A stretch of 14,077 bases of DNA from NCBI GenBank assembly GCA_003511465.1, contig DOID01000052.1, positions 1-14,077 of the forward strand. The letters run 5' to 3'. This stretch comes from Bacillota bacterium (GTDB taxonomy: Bacteria > Bacillota > UBA4882 > UBA10575). Shown here piece by piece: positions 14,052 to 14,077 of this stretch (positions within the stretch are counted from its first letter, which is position 1; each line of letters begins with the position of its first letter). The position numbers and the translations under genes were made by a program. The notes under the pieces are model-generated. The model ran no database searches, had not been told where the DNA came from, and was given only the letters and a program-made list of their open reading frames with translations.

Positions 14052-14077
14052 AACTGGAGCTGGCGATCCGAATTGAA
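14050..14077 (-). CDS. Possible 3' end of a convergent gene
   Basis: On the minus strand an open frame enters from the right edge and ends SIRIASSS, with TAA at the complement of 14050-14052, directly against the bidirectional terminator. Only eight codons are visible, so it could be chance. The terminator geometry is the main support. Confidence 0.25.

Noticed and set aside
13999..14073. Short forward open frame beginning ATGGGCGATTTATGGGC
   Set aside because: Its 24 codons run through the terminator stem and T-run, and it has no well-placed ribosome binding site.

Overview
The window looks like the late (tail and lysis) region of a siphovirus or prophage from a low-to-mid GC Gram-positive-type host, most likely a clostridial Firmicute. 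That assignment rests on strong AGGAGG-type ribosome binding sites, the use of GTG and TTG starts, a holin of the Phage_holin_4_1 type and an amidase endolysin without a signal peptide. It is an inference. All confident genes read left to right and are tightly packed, with several ATGA-type or longer overlaps.

Region 1 (2-9388) is a complete tail module: tail terminator (3' end only), major tail tube protein, a tail assembly chaperone pair joined by a textbook -1 programmed frameshift, tape measure protein, DUF2460 distal tail protein, DUF2163 hub with four cysteines, NlpC/P60 peptidase, and a 1062-residue gpJ-like central tip protein. The order matches gp8 to gp15 of the Rhodobacter capsulatus gene transfer agent (RcGTA), rather than a typical Firmicute Dit/Tal baseplate.

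Region 2 (9403-10602) holds host-contact genes: a collar-type tail fibre, a likely fibre assembly protein, and a 33-residue double-CxxC zinc-ribbon microprotein. A weak terminator follows.

Region 3 (10665-12393) is the lysis cassette: holin, Amidase_3 endolysin, and an unrecognised three-hydrophobic-segment membrane protein. A strong terminator at 12429-12456 closes the late operon.

Region 4 (12457-14051) is a separate transcription unit: an actin-like ParM homologue followed by a small ribbon-helix-helix/coiled-coil protein that fits ParR. Three abutting 12-bp repeats lie between a candidate -10 and the parM start, and a perfect 10-bp hairpin sits on the parM/parR junction with the parR start codon in its loop. 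This looks like a compact type II (ParMRC) segregation system. Beside phage lysis genes it suggests an element whose prophage is kept as a plasmid (phage-plasmid), or one that uses an actin filament to move its genome. A bidirectional terminator closes the window.

No tRNA, rRNA, CRISPR array, transposase or integrase was seen.
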